This document shows, in pieces, positions 27,394 through 39,920 of a DNA stretch of 64,000 bases. Each line of letters starts with the position of its first letter. Positions within the stretch are counted from its first letter, which is position 1. A model generated the notes under the pieces. The model was not told the DNA's origin, searched no databases, and worked only from the letters and a program-made list of their open reading frames with translations. Source of the stretch: Rhynchonema sp. JSB1_4 (lineage: Eukaryota > Nematoda > Chromadorea > Monhysterida > Xyalidae); NCBI GenBank assembly GCA_030248065.1, contig JASAMV010007906.1:33762-97761 (forward strand), in the 5' to 3' direction. The translations under genes and the position numbers were made by a program.

Positions 27394-28363
27394 TGAGCAA
27401 TGTAACTCAAAGTTATAGCTGAAAGACATCCTCTAATGGACAAATTATCTGCTGCACTCTTGCATATACCACAAGATGTTCTAGCTAAACTTTGGAACAA
27501 AAACGATAAAGCGAAGACCAAGCGCTGTCATTTTCGGAGGTTTCAAATGATACACACATGGAGAAAACACTTATGTAAACCTTGTCCGCTGTTGTCAAAC
27601 AGGCGAAATTGCAATTTTAACATACTTAAGACCTGAAACTTACATGTAAACAATTTCAAACACCTTACTCGGACTGCTTCACGAATGAAATGCAAGGTTG
27701 AACTTCATAATAAGCTATAGCATCTGGTCATAATTCGCGGGGATTAATTTATATGGCTTCTGCACGGTTGAAACAAAAAGTCGATATTAATCAGAAGACA
27801 GGACCAATCCGATCTGATCACCAAGTTCAACATCGCTCCCAGACTCAATCAGAATTTATACGAGAACTTAGTATGAAGCATACTGATTGCAAAAATTCAG
27901 CTTTATTATCGGCAAGAAGCTTTATTATATCGGTATAGTCTTTCCGTTTTATAACAGTCCAGAGGCGGTATACACCAAATGTTTCAACGCCTTGAATACA
28001 GCAGTCATCGTCGTGGATGATAACCAACAGGTCGACAACGTGGTTCGAAACATGCGTGTTGCTTGATGGCTGCTGTTGCGATGAAACATTTGCTGTATAC
28101 TTTGTTTGGACCGAGAATAAAATGAAAGACTATACATACAGAAGTCGAGAAGTGTTTGCTCTCGCAAACAAACCAACATGTCCGATAACACGCAACATTT
28201 GAGGTCAGCACGATGGAAGTTGTCATCGTCACCCAAGCCTGCACCATTCCGCAAAGGTGATCAGATAAACGCTGAATGCGGAATGCAGAAATTTCCCAGT
28301 CCGCATTTATCTAATCGCAGCCTAAGTATACATCTCTATATGTCTATCCCCATCCGAACAACA
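27394..28363. other. Spacer after the acid phosphatase gene
   Basis: No gene supported. It contains the MITE at 27934-28134 and, at about 27795-27845, a copy of the CCGATCTGATCACCAAGTTC stretch that also flanks acid phosphatase intron 2 (about 19216-19265, reversed, and 23420-23475). Confidence 0.5.
27934..28134. mobile_element. Short palindromic MITE, second copy
   Basis: Reverse-complement copy of 22216-22417, starting TATAGTCTTTCCGTTTTAT and ending AAAATGAAAGACTATA. The middle (GTCATCGTCGTGGATGATAA) matches the first copy with few changes. Confidence 0.75.
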
Positions 28364-31300
28364 CTACTGATCGCCCATTGATCGGTATGCCTTTGGATCA
28401 CTTTCTGCTGTCAAATATTGACCTTCATTGTCGTCTTCATCCTGACCCAATCGTGGTCGTTGCCAACAGCCCAACACCAACAACACCGCCAATGCACTGA
28501 CAAAGTGAGCGCCGGCCGTTAGAGAGCACAGAATCGGAAATTGAATACAGGCATATGAGATCAACCGATTATAAGATTACCCGATGTGGAGCTAGTTACC
28601 ATATCCAACGTTAACGTCCACTCAGTATCCCAAATTTGACCTGAAACTCTCTGTTTCGAAAACTATGTGGTAAATCGTAGTGCAAATGATTCGAATTCAA
28701 ATTATTGTGTTGCAAGATCATCACTGATATTGATCTGGGACCAAAATTCCCATTATCGAAGATTTTCTCTTGACAAGGTATTCAAAATTGGGGTCGAACG
28801 TGCTTTTAACGACAACAGTTTTGAACCAGTGGGCTTTTTGAACAAATTCGTGTTTTGTGCAAAAAATAGTATTTAAACCGCCTTTATGATCTATGATCGG
28901 GCGGAGCTGCGCTCTGGCGCAAGCGGACGTAAAAATAAGGGCACAAGCACATGCAGGAGATGAAAATTTGGGCAAATGCAGCATAGGACAGGTGTCAGTC
29001 CTGATCACACAACAAAGGTCGCTCACGCCGCATGAGGTTATCAAAGAAATTAGCCCGCAAAACATTCCACGTGAAAATGACTCACCTCAAAACTTGACAC
29101 ATCAACAACAAAACCACTGAGCACGCCGCCAACGAGCCACGCAACGTGACAGCCCAATCGTTGCATTGTGAATGCCTGCAAACAACCTTCAGTTTGTTAA
29201 ATTAGGTTTGGATTGACAACCACGAACTCCGATGACCCCAGCGTCTTGGACTATCAGGCAGCATGTAGCTCAGCTTATTGCTTTCCGCTTCTGTACTTTG
29301 TGCTGTCGTTGCTTTCACTATGATCTGTTTTTTTTAGGTTTTTCTGTTTTTGACTCGGCGAAGATCGCAAAATTAGGTTCAAAACGTTGGCGTAGCGGTT
29401 GAATTCTTCAACTGTGTATCGGTGTAAACGTTTCGCATTGCACCATGACAAACGCCCTGTTGAACGTAGCATAATCTTAGTGACTATAATGAGCTGAAGC
29501 TTGTTACATGGTATACGTGTACCTACACCGTAAACCTACACTGTACTGAAATCCAGATATCGCAGTATTTCCACACTGACGCTTCAAAAGCCCAAAATTG
29601 CGAGCCAAGCGTGCCAGGAATAACCAGGCGTCACGCATGCAAACAATGTCAAAATTTCGAGTGCATGTTCATTCTTTTTTGCGTGGTTTCAAATCGCCAA
29701 ATTCTGAACAAGCACCATGCAAATAATGACTTCTTGGATTTGGCCTGGCCAAAAGCCGCATCTGCCGCTTCATTGCTTTTACCAACCTGCGCATATGCTC
29801 CGGTCAAATCGTACTTTGCGCGACATTCAGCGTTCTGTTGTACAGCCACGACGAGCAAGAGTGCCGTACAATGATTGTTGACCGCTTTGGCAAACCCAAT
29901 TGCGCCGAAACACGCACAGATCAGCCAGTAGTGATGGGCTGGAATGTACAACCAACCGGAGTTTTGCACTTACAGCCACCGCCCGATACAACTGCCAAGA
30001 AGTCTGTAGATGGGAATCGTTCCGTTTACATTTCCCAGGGGCACTGGGTGGGATATTTCCCCATTTTTATTAAAAATTGACCAACGACATTAGGTCTCCC
30101 GCTTGCAGGACAACTTGCCAACCACATATACCAGTGACCACCTGTCGCAACGAATGATAGATACATTTTACATACAAAATACACAATTCCGAACTGCACT
30201 GCAACTGAACATGCAACGTAAGATCACACATTATAAGTGTTCACAAGCTGTTATCAGTCATGTGAGTGTTCTAAGCTCACATGCTGCCTAGTCACAACAT
30301 TAGCCTACACAAAGTGTCACAACATCCTCCCCTCCTCATATTGAGACTCAGACAAAACTGAATGTGCACGTCTCAAATTGAACGTTGCCAAAAGGTGTGA
30401 ATATCCATCAATAATCACAATTACTGCCAAACCCAACCAGTTCAGGTGCCTTCAGATACCACAGGGTCTCAACGGATCCAGCTGTGGCACTCCAAACTGT
30501 CTTTGGCCTCGGCCCGGTGCACGAATCCCAATCGGCCCAGTACCCTGTACCGCAGACAGCATGTCGGCTTGATATCTGATGCACAAGTCCACAGTGCAGA
30601 GCAGATTTACATGTACATATAGCTGGTGCACGCCCGTGGTGCAGAGCAGCCAGTTTCGGCCGCATTCCATTTGAACATTTACCAGGTGCGCTTCGTGCGC
30701 TTGATTTCTGGTGGGTGACATCGCGGGGTTTCGATTCGACGAGCGATTTCGTTGCAGTTCGTTGCATTGGTCGACTATTGTAGATCGGTTGTAGCATCGA
30801 AACGAAATGCCTTGTTGCTGCCTAGTCACAACATTAGTCTACACAAAATGTCACAACACCACCCTACACAGTAACTACATATTGGTGCACAGCATATCGT
30901 AACCCTGACCAACCGGCGAGTGTGGACAGCACGATACAGGCCATTCCGGCCATACTGCAGCCAACTCCTATGATGCCCACAACGTGCTGCTTGGCGACTT
31001 TGATCAAGAGAATGCCCACAGCCACGCCCGATTGGTACAGTGGAATGACTGTTAAGGAGACCAGACCAATCTTGGATTCCGAGATGTCGTTCAAGTTGAC
31101 CTGAGTTGGTAGAAACGGCACATTGTTGAGCAAGCGATCGTAAAAGAACGTTTTTTTGTGGAAAGCCCAAGATATGTAGTTCAACTGTTCAACGCTTGGA
31201 CCGACACTTAGTACTCAACACCTAACACTACACAAGTGCACCAATATTCTCGACTAGCATAAAAGTTATATTCATTGTTTGACAATTATTTTATACGCTG

Positions 31301-33859
31301 GTCAAAATTGTGTGCTGAAGAAACTTCACAAAAGTTAATCAACGCAGCCACCGTCCGCGTCCGCAGAAACGTCCACGCGGTTTCTACATAAATTCGCCCA
31401 AACCTTCATCCAAACAGCCAGCATGGGCAGAATGAGACCATAAGTGAGAGAGCTGATTGTCTGCACGAAGCACAGGGTGAGGATTACGGGGTCCTTGCTC
31501 AAAACCGACATGGGAATGGTGTCGCGTCGATCTTGATGTTGCTCTGTGTCAGAAAACAAGAGTTTTCCCCTGAGGGTTTTTTCCTATTCGGAAAGTTTTT
31601 GCACTATTTGGAATAAAAGTAAAAGAATGCGATAACGTAACAACCAAGCCAGGCAATCAGTTAGAAAAACACGCCAGGAAAACAACCGACCGATATGTTT
31701 CGGTAAGATGCAATCGAGCGCGAGGAGTAACGCCAGTGCGAGACAGTCCACCGGCAGCAGGAGAGCGAAGCCAAGTGTTTTATTGCCTGGACCACGTCTC
31801 TTGGTCGCGTTGTCATGTTTTTGTTATCCGGAGAATACCCCCCGGGGCTCACTAGTTTTCACTAAAGGCTGATTTGCATGAACTTCCTGTAAGCTTGAGT
31901 ATGTGCGATCTCCGGAATGAAATCCGTCTTGCCCCTGACTGAAAACCCCTGACCGCTTAGAAAAGCCCCAAATAAACTGGCACACCCGAATAAGTGTACA
32001 TGATGCCACCGAGAAACGGCCATATTTCGTTGCCTAGCTGCAAGCAACCAGCGACCAAGCCGACCAACACCGATCGCTCATGTAGACTGCTGGCGTAACG
32101 CGATACAATTGTCTTGCTGCACACGTGCACTACCGGCGTGCTCAAGCCCTGGAAGTGACGGCAAAAAGGTGCAAGCTGCGTCACTTTTCTGCCACTACAT
32201 CGATTTAATTCCACGTGTAATATGTATATTATTTTATATATGTACATTTTATGTACATATACACGCCCTTCACGCTGATAATATTTTAACACGTATTCCA
32301 ATACTGTCGCCCCCAACCTGGTGTTTATATGCATGCAAGCTGTACATACTGTAGTTCTGGTGCTGCAGCACACAATGCTGTACATATACATAACTAAATA
32401 GAAAAAATTAGTTCCTAAAGTGTTGGACACGGCCGAGTTACCTGCAGGGTCCTGACAATGAACAACGGCCAGTAAGTGACGAACACGGTCAGGCCCATTG
32501 TGGTCAACGTCAGCAGAACCATAGAACCGATCAGGACACGGGACGCGCGCCATCGCATCTGCAATGCTGTACAGTCCTACCACTAGCTCATAAGACGGCT
32601 GTTACGGTTCCACGTGTTTCGAAAGTTTTTGAAAACAATAAAAAGAGAAATCGACAACGCTGAAACAGACTCAATTTCTGCTTCTTTTCTTTTGTTTCGA
32701 AACACACGTGGGTGGAACCGTATAGCCGAACAGGCGTCTCATGAGCTGATGGGTGTGGCGGAGCCGTGCCACAAGAGTCGGTGAAAAAAGGGGCACCAAG
32801 GATAAATGGGCGTTGGGAAATTGATTTTGGTAGTAATCGGGCACCGGGACGGTCATTTACATAGGATGGGGAATTTTGAATGCGGCGGCGTCCGTTTGGT
32901 AATGTGACGGTTCTAAATTGCTTAAAGCGGTCATGCACTATTTAGGGTCTGGTGGTTTGTGTGGGTAAGTTCCCAATAGCCACGCAAAGCGGGATTCATG
33001 TGGAATTGCCGCATAAATCTATTCGGGTTGATTTAAATGTTTTGTTTCAAGTTCTCAAATACGAAAGCCCAGATAAATCGTCGGGATTATAGGGTGTTAT
33101 TCGGCATGCTACATACATATAGGTACTAATACTGGTGCCCAGACCACTTACTACCATGGCTCCAATAAAGAAGCTGATCAGTATCGACCATACATTCTTG
33201 ACGTTGGCAAACAATCCGTTGTAGATGTTCTCGTGTACGTAGGTGAGCACCTGTAAAAAATGTACAGTTGGTATCACGGTGATAATAAGAACCAGGTGGC
33301 GGCAGAGAAAAGTGAGCATGAGAGCATAAGGACAAAATGCATGGTGTACCGTTAGCCTTGTCTGGAGTTCGACGCACAAAACAACAAAAGCTGAAGTGGA
33401 CGTTTTAGCTCAGGCGAAGGCTGATAGCGGTCAGGTCCAACCCTAAGCCTCTGGAATGTAAAAATTGTAAAAAAGGGTGTCTTTTCAGCTGATCAAACTG
33501 ACTGGACCGCTGCTGACTTCGGTCAGTTGTCAGTTCACCCCCTGCTGCCGCACCCACCACTTGGCTCTAATTTTGATTTGTTCGATCTTTGATTCGATGC
33601 GATCTTTGGCATCGCAAAAAATGGGATCGAACTCAAAGTCGTCCATGCTCACCACGTTTCCATTCGTATCGGTTTCGTTGCGCAACAGCTCGTATTGGGC
33701 GTAGTCACGAAAGTACGAGGGCATGAATGAGTTGGGCATGAAATGTGTGCCCCAACTGACAAAGCTGGCCAGACAGGTGCTCACTGCCAGCACGATCTTG
33801 AATGTGGTCGATGTTGACAAGGGCATACTTGATGGTTGTAATGCTCGCTCAGGGGTCAT
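28364..33859 (-). CDS. Major facilitator superfamily transporter, copy A (sugar-transporter-like layout)
   Basis: Integral membrane transporter; substrate unknown. Exons in gene order: 33859-33554, 33250-33152, 32558-32442, 32148-31986, 31786-31691, 31543-31404, 31100-30904, a small one near 30141-30100, 29938-29787, 29175-29086, and a last exon near 28550-28364. Phases join through exon 7. Order of recognisable parts: first helix (FKIVLAVSTCLASFVSWGTH), a loop, FANVKNVWSILISFFIGAMV, MRWRASRVLIGSMVLL, SSLHERSVLVGLVAGCLQLG, LILPMLAVWM, VAVGILLIKVAKQHVVG, and a final helix with an acidic tail. This parallels the SLC2 order, but the signature motifs (GRR, PESPR, VPETKG) are not kept, so I name only the superfamily. 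An LTR element (30143-30858) sits between exons 7 and 8, and about 110 bp extra lies beside exon 8; the 3' half may be damaged. Tandem copy at 35983-45933. Confidence 0.65.
30143..30858 (-). mobile_element. Truncated small LTR retrotransposon in transporter copy A
   Basis: Flanked by a 5-bp duplication CCACC (30138-30142 and 30859-30863). In minus orientation the 3' LTR is 30324-30143 (TGTTGTGACAC start, GCGACA end), preceded by a purine tract GAGGAGGGGAGGA. The 5' LTR is reduced to about 45 bp at 30858-30814. Internal DNA is about 490 bp and matches the element at 37102-38315. No complete gag or pol gene was recognised. Confidence 0.85.
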
Positions 33860-34485
33860 TCGTAGATAAGTAAGTGCCTACAGTAGGATAGAAACGAGGT
33901 GATTACGCACGTTGGTCTGTCCTGTAGCTTGTTTAGCCAAGCATCATTTCAACTCAGAAACATAGTGCAGGTTAGTTAACACGAATAATTGCAGCGGCAG
34001 TGGGTGAAAAGGTTGGGCTAATTGCTTAGTCGTCAACAACACAAGTCGTCATGTCGAGCAACCCTGAATGAGCGTGTTGGGTATGTACACGGCATTAGGG
34101 CACGGCGAGAGTTGACTTTGTGCAAGTGATGACGTGAACATGTGCCAGCCATTGACACACATTTACATAGTTGCTGTTATGTGCTGTAGTTCCAGAGTCA
34201 GGCCGCTTCCTGACACCAGGGGATAGCGGAGAGCAAGTTTCGCTGGTGTCAGACAGCATGAGCGAAATTTGGCTCTCCGCTGGTGGGCTTAATCACCAGA
34301 CAGCGCTGATTTGGTCGTAGAAGCTATAATTGGTTCCGATGCCTTGCTCAATATTGCGGAATCGGAAAACTGACGAGCACGCGAGGAAACTAGCACACGA
34401 CCAAATGCGCCGTGTTCAAACATCTCTGGGAAGATGAGGTTGTTTGAGAAAACCGATTGACTTGTGGTTGCGGTTGATTGAATTC

Positions 34486-34557
34486 ATTATGTGTGTTTTC
34501 CTTGTCGGACGAAGTACCGCAATCGGTACTTCGTCCGACAAGGAAAACACACATAAT
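34486..34557. repeat. Perfect hairpin, 34-bp arms, 4-base loop
   Basis: 34486-34519 and 34524-34557 are exact reverse complements (core CCTTGTCGGACGAAGTACCG), with loop CAAT. Nothing else in the window is so short and so exactly paired. Confidence 0.9.
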
Positions 34558-34851
34558 CTCTGGGAAGGCGTGTGGGCAGGTGGCTGCCTTCAGCCCGCGT
34601 AATGATCTTGTTTGTATCCGAATTGTAGTTTTGCTTAAAACATCCGACTAGATACCGCCAAGCCGCTCCTTTACCCAATCCAGCCTTCACCATAATATAT
34701 GGTCATGTACATTCTCATGTGACTGCGTGACAACGAAGGAGAAGATGTCATAATGACACACATGTGCATTGCTTTCGGTCTGTTTTATTGTTTTCTACAG
34801 CGTAACTATACATGAAATAGCTGGCTAGCGTGAGCGATGCATGTTTATTGG

Positions 34852-35229
34852 TTATGAAAATGTATGCACGAACGGGCTCATGACCGTCACCATTCGTTCG
34901 TAATCAAACCCCCTATATCCCTGTGATTTGTCAGTGTTTTCTAATTCTTGTTTGAGAGTTTGAAAGAAAAATTTCAACGAAGTGCCAACAGATTTATTCG
35001 GCACTTCCGAATGAAACTCCAATGAGAAGCTTTTGGTAAGTTTCCTGCACAAACTAATCGTAGTCCACGATACATGGAGGAATGAAATATGATAGCCTTT
35101 GTCATTATGATCAAAGCTGGGTGTCAGCATCGATGCAACGCTGCTGGTACGGTAGTTCCCATAAAAGTAAAAGTTGTTCGTGTCAAACAATGACACGCGT
35201 ACAAATCTCAAAGTGTCAATGAGATACAT
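34852..35229 (-). CDS. Unrecognised 125-codon open frame
   Basis: Starts at an ATG and ends FDYERMVTVMSPFVHTFS. Composition is ordinary, with a mix of charged and hydrophobic residues (SFDHNDKGYHISFLHVSW, SLKFFFQTLKQELENTDK). No signal peptide, membrane helix or known motif is evident. It could be an exon of a larger gene, a relic, or chance. Confidence 0.2.
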   Translation of the reverse strand: MYLIDTLRFVRVSLFDTNNFYFYGNYRTSSVASMLTPSFDHNDKGYHISFLHVSWTTISLCRKLTKSFSLEFHSEVPNKSVGTSLKFFFQTLKQELENTDKSQGYRGFDYERMVTVMSPFVHTFS

Positions 35230-36574
35230 TACATAAAGTCACAACCAGCAGCAGCGCTTTATTCGCCCTGAGACCGAAATGTAACTGTGATCGGCGTTTC
35301 ACTTTCATCTCATTCACTGGTGCTGGTGGGTGGCGGTTGAGTGTAACTACATACATGATACGACCCGAGTGACCGAGTCTCTCGTCTACTGTTGTCGAGG
35401 GCAAAATTGACTTTTGTTCGGTGATTCGACCAGTTCTGAGTGCTTGTACTGAAGGTGGATTGAGCATTCAGAAGTTGATCACTGTCCAGCGACGCTGTTC
35501 ACCTCGTTGACGAAACTTTGGCGCACGGCAACGACGAATGCAGGCGATGGCCAGTCAACATTTATTCGACGCGATTGAAACTGTCCATGGAGATATACAT
35601 ATTGCGCAGGTCCGACAGTTCCAGGTAGATACCATGTAGAAAAACATGTGCGCCACCCTCTCCGTGTCGTTGTTCTATGTACTTTTATCTGTTTGCGTTA
35701 CGGAGAGAACATAGTGAAACAACGAACGAGAATACAGACATTCAAGCATTCATGAGAATTGTAAAGCTCAGCAGTACACACACAAACATTTCAAGCCGAC
35801 GTTCAAGTTGGCATCAAAGTCAATACGTAGCTTGATTCACACAATTTTGAATATGGTCGAAACGAATCTTCAGCTGCGTTCCGCAGCTATACGCACACCT
35901 TCGGTGATCTTCTCTATCTTATTATGCTGCCAACAGTTTGTTCATCACCGTATAACGTCTGTTCCTAACCGAACAACACTGGTCACATTGACCGATATGT
36001 GGATTGGCTATCCTGCTTTCGATCGCTTTCTGCAATCAAACGTTCTCTTTCACCATCATCCTCATCCTGGTCCAATCGTGGTCGTTGCCAACAGCCCAGC
36101 ACCAACAACACCACCAATGCACTGACAAAGTGAGCGGCGGCCGTCAGCGAGCACAGAATCGGAAATGGAATATTGACATATTCAAGATTATTGTGCGCAA
36201 CCAGTCCCGCGGCACAGGTTCAGGCCCGACCAAATTGTCGCGCTGACTTTCTGGACCAACGTTGATGAAGGAGACTTGGGCGCATTTGATTGGCTCACCT
36301 CAAAGCTTGACACATCAACAACAACGCCACTCAGCACGCCACCAACCAGCCACGCAACGTAACAGCCCAGTCGTTGCGTTGAGAATGCCTGCAAATAAAC
36401 CAGAGTTTGTTGCTCCTGTCTCAGCGTGGAATTGACAAAACAAAGTCAAGTTCACCGTCAAGCTCAACGTCAAAGTTCAGAGTCACGGGTTTCAGCGTCA
36501 CGCTGTCTGATGCAGCAGACGCGGTTTCCCAAACGAAGGGTCAGCTGTGACAAGTTGTTGTGAACGTTTGTTAA

Positions 36575-39532
36575 AGGGTCTCCGCCATATATACGCGACC
36601 GAAACCAATCTCAATGAAACTTGGCACCGTAAGTGGGCTTGGTCCAAAACACTCACGGCCAAGAAAATTTTTTCCCATATCAGCTCCCTGTCTCAGCCAG
36701 TAGGGCTAAAAGGTAAAAAATTTTGACCCTACCTCAGCACCTTGAAATTAAGATATCGATCTGTTTCGCATATTCTTTGTGTGCAGTTTGTTCACAAATC
36801 TTTCATAAACGCCTTGGTCTAATTTAAAACCACATTCACTTCCTTGCCCCACCCCCACCCCCCGCATTTTCCCAAAACCCCGATTTCGACCCAAAAAATT
36901 TTCCGTTGTATTTTCCGGTCACATAGAAAGCACACAGAGCTTTTATATAAGGTAGGCAAGAAAGCCCGTATATCATGCCATTCAGTCGATCAATGACTAA
37001 TTTTCCACCGCTGATAAGTTTCGACAAAAGCTCGTTCAACTGTGGTGAACCTCAACTTTTTTGCCTTTTTCTGGGGATCCCAAGCATACTTCTATCTCAT
37101 ATGTCGCGACGAAAGAAAGATACATTTTATATATTCACAAAATACACAAGTCCGAACTGCACTGCAACTGAACATGCAACGTAAGATCACACATTATAAG
37201 CGTTCACAAGCTGTAGTCATGTGAGTGTTCTAAGCTCACATGCTGCCTAGTCACAACATTAGCCCACACAAAGTTGTCACAACATCCTCCCCGCCTCATA
37301 TTGAGACTCAGACAGAACTGAATATGCACGTCTCAAAGGAATATTTCCAAAGGTTGTGAATATGCATCAATAATCACAATTGGTGTCAAACCCAACCAGT
37401 TCAGATGCCTTGAGATACCACAGGCTCTCAATGGATCCAGCTGTGGCACTCCAAACTGTCTTTGGCCTCGGCCCGGTGCACGAATCCCAATCGGCCCAGT
37501 ACCCTCTACCGCAGACAGCATGTCGGCTTGATATCTGATGCACAAGTCCACAGTGCAGAGCAGATTTACATGTAGCTGGTGCACGCCCGTGGTGCAGAGC
37601 AGCCAGTTTCGACCATTCCATTTGAACATTCCCAGGTGCGCTTCGTGCGCTTGCTTTCTGGTGGGTGACATCGCGGGGTTTCGATTCGACCATCGATTTC
37701 GTTGCAGTTCGTTGCATTGACATCACTCGACTGTTGTTGAAAGGTTGTAGCATCGAATTGACTATTGAGATGAAGATGAGAGAGAGGCTCGTTGGCGATC
37801 GATAGACCAGTGTTGGAGTGTTGTACTGGAGGTGAGATGGCCCTCCAGGAGTTGCAAGCAGGCGACACGATCATTCTTCCCCCTCGCGACCAGCCATTGA
37901 CGACGTTCCAATCACGATTAGATCAATTTCGCGCGACAGTTCAATGTTGAAATTCAATTTTAGACCAAATTTCCAGGAGCACGTCACAAAATGTGCTCTT
38001 TCCAGACTGCAGTTCAGGCAGACTGCAATTTGTGTGTCAGACCGCATAACAAGCGGCTGCACTACATGGGGACATTGGACTTCTTTTTCACAATTCCCGG
38101 TTGCCGCCGATTCGCTCGGTTAGGTTATGCCACATGTCGCGACAAAAGTTACGTACATTTTACATTCACAAGATACACAAGTCCGAACTGCACTGCAACT
38201 CAACATGCAACGTAAGATCACACATTATAAGCGTTCACAAGCTGTAGTCATGTGAGTGTTCTAAGCTCACATGCTGCCTAGTCACAACATTAGCCCACAC
38301 AAAGTTGTCACAACATCATATTTTCCTATTTAAATAACAATGTACCGAGGTGATATATGGCACGCTAGATAGTAAAAATATAATTGTTGTTAACTATGTG
38401 CTAATCTATGTTGGTTCATCTGCATACTTGGAGGTACGAGCAAGAAATGATTTTTACACAAAATTCATAATTTTAGAAAATTTTCGCTTCTGTCGTATTT
38501 ATAGCCTACCCACAGTTGTGATGGAAGTGTGGTATTTACTGTTCGATGAAGCCCCAACGTTATTGTTGTTTATCGATCAAAATCAAAAATTCTAGCTCTA
38601 ACGTATCTTTAGAAAAATCGTGATCATTGAGGTCCATGCGTTGGACTGGGAACTACAAACGGGCCTGTAACCGGACCAGCGTCAATGGTGCCTTCATTTG
38701 AACGACTTCTGCCCAAGATACGTTAGAGCTAGAATCTTGGATTTTAATCGATAAACAACAATAACGTTGGGGCTTCATCGGACAGCAAAGGCCATAAATT
38801 CGTCACAAATGTAGGTAGGCTAAAAATATGACGGAAGCGAAAATTATCTAAAGTTATGAATTTTGTGTGAAATTCATTTATTGCTCGTACCTCCAAGAAT
38901 GAGGATGGACCAACCTAGATTTGCACATAATTAACAACAATTATATTTTTACTATCTGGCGTGCCATATATCACCTCGGTACATTGTTATTAAAATAGGA
39001 AAATATGAGATAGAAGAGTGCTTGGGATACACAGAAAAAGGCAAAAAAGTTGAGGTTCACCACAGTTGAACGAGCTTTTGTCGGAACTTATCAGCGGTGG
39101 AAAATTAGTCATTGATCGCCTGAATAGCATGATATACGGGCTTTCTTGCCTACTTTATATAAAAGCTCTGTGTGCTTTCTATGTGACCGGAAAATACAAC
39201 GGAAAATTTTTTTCGAAAATTTACGTGGTTTTGGCAAAATAGCGCGAGCTGTGGTAGTGCCAAGAAAGTGAATGTGGTTTTAAATTAGACCAAGGCGTTT
39301 ATGAAAGATTTGTGAACAAACTGCACACAAAGAATATGCGAAACAGATCGATATCTTAATTTCAAGGTGCTGAGGTAGGGTCAAAATTTTTTACCTTTTA
39401 GCCCTCCTGGCTCAGACAGGGAGCTGATATGGGAAAAAATTTTCTTGGCCGTGAGTGTTTTGGACCAAGCCCACTTACGGTGCCAAGTCTCATTGAGATT
39501 GGTTTCGGTCGCATATATATGGCGGAGACCCT
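36575..39532. mobile_element. TTAA-flanked giant foldback element, left arm split by an LTR element
   Basis: TTAA stands at 36571-36574 and 39533-39536. The outer ends are AGGGTCTCCGCCATATATA and its complement. The right arm 38715-39532 is uninterrupted (818 bp). The left arm is 36575-37101 plus 38321-38609, separated by the LTR element at 37102-38315. The loop is about 105 bp (38610-38714). Without the LTR element the whole is a ~1.74 kb near-complete palindrome. No transposase frame. It sits in an intron of transporter copy B. Confidence 0.88.
37102..38315 (-). mobile_element. Small non-autonomous LTR retrotransposon with both LTRs
   Basis: 1214 bp flanked by a 5-bp duplication TCATA (37097-37101 and 38316-38320). 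In minus orientation the 5' LTR is 38315-38135 and the 3' LTR 37284-37102 (both about 182 bp, TGTTGTGACA...CGCGACA). The purine tract GATGAGGCGGGGAGGA-type sequence lies at 37299-37285. The interior is about 850 bp with no recognisable polymerase. It resembles TRIM-type elements. The mirror arm of the foldback (at 39005-39010) has the empty target site. Confidence 0.88.
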
Positions 39533-39920
39533 TTAAAGCTCTGTTCGCCATAATATATTTGACTGCGGTCAATGATCGCTTTACATTAATTCAACACCAC
39601 TGGTCAGAACTTATCCAAACTTCGAAATAATCTTTCTATCAACCTGCGCATATGCTCCGGTCAAATCGTACTTTGCGCGACATTCAGCGTTCTGTTGTAC
39701 AGCCAAGACCAGCAAGAGTGCCGTACAATGATTGTTGACCGCTTTGGCAAACCCAATTGCGCCGAAACACGCACAGATCAGCCAGTAGTGATGGGCTGGA
39801 ATGTGCAACCAACCGGAGTTTTGCACTCACACACAGTAATCTCCAGGATGCAGGACAATTCGCCAACCAGATAGAGTGACCACCGTATGCCGAAACCATT
39901 GGTCCACAGCATACCGTAAC

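Larger units (their letters stand above)
33860..35982. other. Spacer between the two transporter copies
   Basis: No confident gene. It holds a perfect 34-bp hairpin (34486-34557) and, on the minus strand at 35229-34852, a 125-codon open frame starting MYLIDTLRFVRVSLFDTN. That frame has balanced composition and no family I recognise. Confidence 0.5.

Noticed and set aside
30408..30829. 125-129 codon minus-strand frames, with matching ones at 37333-37753
   Set aside because: They lie in the interior of the small LTR elements, overlap each other in two frames and show no gag, protease or polymerase motif.
31957..32583. 208-codon minus-strand frame
   Set aside because: It runs through transporter exons 3 and 4 and the intron between them, largely out of the coding frame; the homologous protein comes from the split exons.
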